Source of the DNA: CBDCMJ01 sp965224325
Lineage (GTDB): Bacteria; Chloroflexota; Dehalococcoidia; Lucifugimonadales; UBA3495
Length of the DNA stretch: 64,000 nt
NCBI GenBank assembly: GCA_965224325.1
Contig: CBDCYT010000003.1
Coordinates: forward strand, 124,001 to 188,000
Reading direction: 5' to 3'
The notes beneath the pieces are model-generated. The model ran no database searches. It saw only the letters and a program-made list of their open reading frames with translations, and was not told the origin of the DNA. The position numbers and the translations under genes were made by a program. This document shows positions 62,081 through 64,000 of this stretch, piece after piece. Position 1 is the stretch's first letter, and every line of letters starts with the position of its first letter.

Positions 62081-63826
62081 ATGCCCAAGTCAGATGTTGT
62101 AAAACTGGAGACCAACTTAGCGGTGCCTATGCGGGATGGCGCCACGCTGTATGCCGACGTTTACCGTCCCGACGGGCCGGGACCGTTTCCTGTGATTCTG
62201 CAGCGTACGCCCTACGATAAGTCCAACCAGCTCAGTACGGCTATGTTGGACCCCATGCAGGCCGCCATGCGCGGGTACGCCCTGGTGATCCAAGACACCA
62301 GGGGCCGTTACACCTCCGAGGGCGAGTTTTATTGTTTCGGCGACGACATCAACGATGGGTACGACACCGTAGAGTGGGCCGCGGTCCAACCCTGGTCAAA
62401 CGGCAAAGTGGGAATGTGCGGAACATCCTACGTGGGCGCTACCCAGTGGCTCAGCGCTATTACCCAGCCGCCCCACTTGACCACCATCGTGCCCAACCTT
62501 ACCGCATCCAACTATCACGATGGGTGGACGTACCAGGGGGGCGCCTTCGAGCTTGGATTCAACGTCTCTTGGACCATGCTGATCTTGGCCCTGGCCAACT
62601 TCGATAGTATCGAAGCCGGAAAAAGTGTGCCGGCCCAGAGCCGGCAGAAGCTGGCCGAGGCGGTGGACTCGATGGAGTCCGCTTTTCGCTCCGCTCCCCT
62701 CAAGGAATTTCCCTACTTGAAGGGAGGTCTCGCCGACTATTTTTACGACTGGATAGCGCATCCGGACTACGACGATTACTGGAAGAAGCTCTGCATCGAG
62801 GAGCGGCACTCAAGCGTTTCGGTCCCTGCGCTCAACATTGGAGGGTGGTATGACATCTTCCTGGGAGGGACTATCCGCAATTACCTGGGAATGCGGGAAA
62901 AGGGATCGACCGAAGACGCCAAGAACGGCCAGAAACTTATCATTGGTCCCTGGCAGCATGCCGTCAGAGGGACTAGCCTGGTGGGGTCTCACTACTTCGG
63001 CCTGGCCGCCGACGCCCTGGCCCTGGACTTGGACGGGATTCATTTCCGTTGGTACGACTACTGGCTCAAGGGCATAGACAACGGGATCATGGACGACCCG
63101 CCGGTCCGCATCTTCGTCATGGGCGACAACGTGTGGCGCGACGAGCAGGAATGGCCATTAGCCCGCGCTATATCGACGGAGTATTATTTCCACAGCCAGG
63201 GAAAGGCTAACTCGTTGCATGGAAACGGCGTCCTGAGCGTCGACCTCCCATCAGGGGAGCCCTCGGACGTCTACCTGTACAACCCTGAAGACCCTGTCCC
63301 CACCAACGGCGGGGCACTATGCTGCAATCCCTATTTTGCCGCCAGCGGGGCTTTCGAGCAAAGAGAAGTGGAGGGCCGCCAGGACGTGCTGGTGTACACT
63401 ACGCCGCCCTTGGACCGCGAAGTAGAGGTAACGGGCCCCGTTACCGTCACGCTGTGGGCCGCGACCTCGGCGACGGACACCGATTTTACCGCCAAACTGG
63501 TTGACGTGTGCGAGGATGGCTGCGCCCGCAACCTCACGGACGGTATTATCCGGGCTCGGTACCGGGATTCCATGTCCTCGCCCAGCTTGCTAACGCCGGG
63601 AGACGTTTACCGCTACACGATAGATCTTTGGGCCACCAGCAACGTATTCAAGGCAGGCCATAGCATCAGGGTAGAGATATCCAGCAGCAATTTCCCACGT
63701 TTTGACCGTAACACCAATACTGGCTACACTATCGCGCAAGACACCACGTCCAAGCCGGCAATGCAGACCATCCTTCACGACGCTGAACACCCATCCCACA
63801 TCACTCTCCCCGTGGTACCCAGATAA
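62081..63826 (+). CDS. CocE/NonD family hydrolase
   Basis: A 581-aa hydrolase of the X-Pro dipeptidyl-peptidase/cocaine-esterase group. It has the N-terminal alpha/beta domain with MRDGATLYADVYRPDG, the nucleophile GTSYVG, a D in GGWYDIFL and the catalytic H in GPWQHA, then the C-terminal jelly-roll (about 390-580). It probably hydrolyses acyl esters or amides in the cytoplasm. Substrate is unknown. A MITE follows 22 bp after the stop. Confidence 0.9.
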   Translation: MPKSDVVKLETNLAVPMRDGATLYADVYRPDGPGPFPVILQRTPYDKSNQLSTAMLDPMQAAMRGYALVIQDTRGRYTSEGEFYCFGDDINDGYDTVEWAAVQPWSNGKVGMCGTSYVGATQWLSAITQPPHLTTIVPNLTASNYHDGWTYQGGAFELGFNVSWTMLILALANFDSIEAGKSVPAQSRQKLAEAVDSMESAFRSAPLKEFPYLKGGLADYFYDWIAHPDYDDYWKKLCIEERHSSVSVPALNIGGWYDIFLGGTIRNYLGMREKGSTEDAKNGQKLIIGPWQHAVRGTSLVGSHYFGLAADALALDLDGIHFRWYDYWLKGIDNGIMDDPPVRIFVMGDNVWRDEQEWPLARAISTEYYFHSQGKANSLHGNGVLSVDLPSGEPSDVYLYNPEDPVPTNGGALCCNPYFAASGAFEQREVEGRQDVLVYTTPPLDREVEVTGPVTVTLWAATSATDTDFTAKLVDVCEDGCARNLTDGIIRARYRDSMSSPSLLTPGDVYRYTIDLWATSNVFKAGHSIRVEISSSNFPRFDRNTNTGYTIAQDTTSKPAMQTILHDAEHPSHITLPVVPR

Positions 63827-63847
63827 GAGCCAGAAGACCCCAGAGGT

Positions 63848-64000
63848 GAGCCTGTCTCAGAAGTCTCCACTCACGATTTTGGGCGGACGCAACCTGACGG
63901 ATGACTATGATTAACCGCTTAGACAAGTATTGAATGCGGCTCAATAACCCGTCATTCCCGCGAAGCTTGTCCCCGACCCCCATTGGGGAGCGGGAATCCA
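63848..64000 (+). mobile_element. MITE copy E (runs off the window)
   Basis: It starts with GAGCCTGTCTCA at 63848 and follows the family consensus through the internal palindrome to the right edge, where it is cut off. Confidence 0.85.

Overview
The window looks like a chromosomal segment of an uncultured Chloroflexota bacterium, most likely SAR202/Dehalococcoidia-like. This is an inference from gene content, not from a marker tree. The pointers are six luciferase-like flavin-dependent oxidoreductases (LLM) in 64 kb, a sulfopyruvate-decarboxylase-type ComD/ComE pair, DUF1800/DUF1501 and NHL beta-propeller genes, a GuaB3-type IMP dehydrogenase, clpC followed by radA, and a 5S rRNA gene standing alone. 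Genes are moderately GC-rich, often start behind a clear AGGAGG, and are separated by unusually long, repeat-rich spacers.

Layout. 1-6.1 kb: end of an unknown gene, a strong terminator, then a flavin-dependent halogenase, a cyclase/kynurenine-formamidase-like hydrolase, a dienelactone hydrolase and an SDR on the plus strand, facing an acetamidase/formamidase. 6.3-11.7 kb: metallophosphoesterase, rsmG, LLM, crotonase, zinc-ribbon protein. 11.8-19.3 kb: a mobile-element zone with an IS5-type element whose transposase is split by a nested MITE, two LLM genes, a twin pair of small membrane proteins, and an IS630-type element. 19.4-29.7 kb: ComD/ComE-like TPP enzyme, dienelactone hydrolase, two secreted thioredoxin-like lipoproteins, a DNA-repair alkyltransferase, an alpha/beta hydrolase and a B12-type radical SAM enzyme. 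29.7-31.6 kb: a three-gene unit of panD and two SAM methyltransferases. 31.6-33.2 kb holds little intact. 33.3-36.9 kb: dnaE. 37.4-39.9 kb: a small conserved protein and a two-gene UGSC locus. 40.2-49.2 kb: guaB3, 5S rRNA, clpC, radA, moaE/moaD, SDR, TTC38-like TPR protein. 49.5-63.8 kb: three more LLM genes, an amidohydrolase, NHL propeller, DUF1501, DUF1800, hydrolases, an SDR and a CocE/NonD hydrolase.

Most genes outside the housekeeping set (dnaE, clpC, radA, rsmG, panD, moaDE, guaB3, 5S) are hydrolases, oxidoreductases and flavoenzymes suited to breaking down diverse organic molecules.

The most notable object is at 39.3-39.9 kb. A UGSC-family protein reads through an in-frame UGA, and a hairpin with a GGUCU loop begins exactly 18 nt after that UGA, as in the E. 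coli fdhF SECIS as I remember it. Its downstream partner gene is complete except for one TAA. Other points of interest are a MITE insertion with a clean 4-bp duplication inside a transposase, twin near-leaderless promoters, the panD-methyltransferase unit, and a ten-copy 19-bp tandem array.
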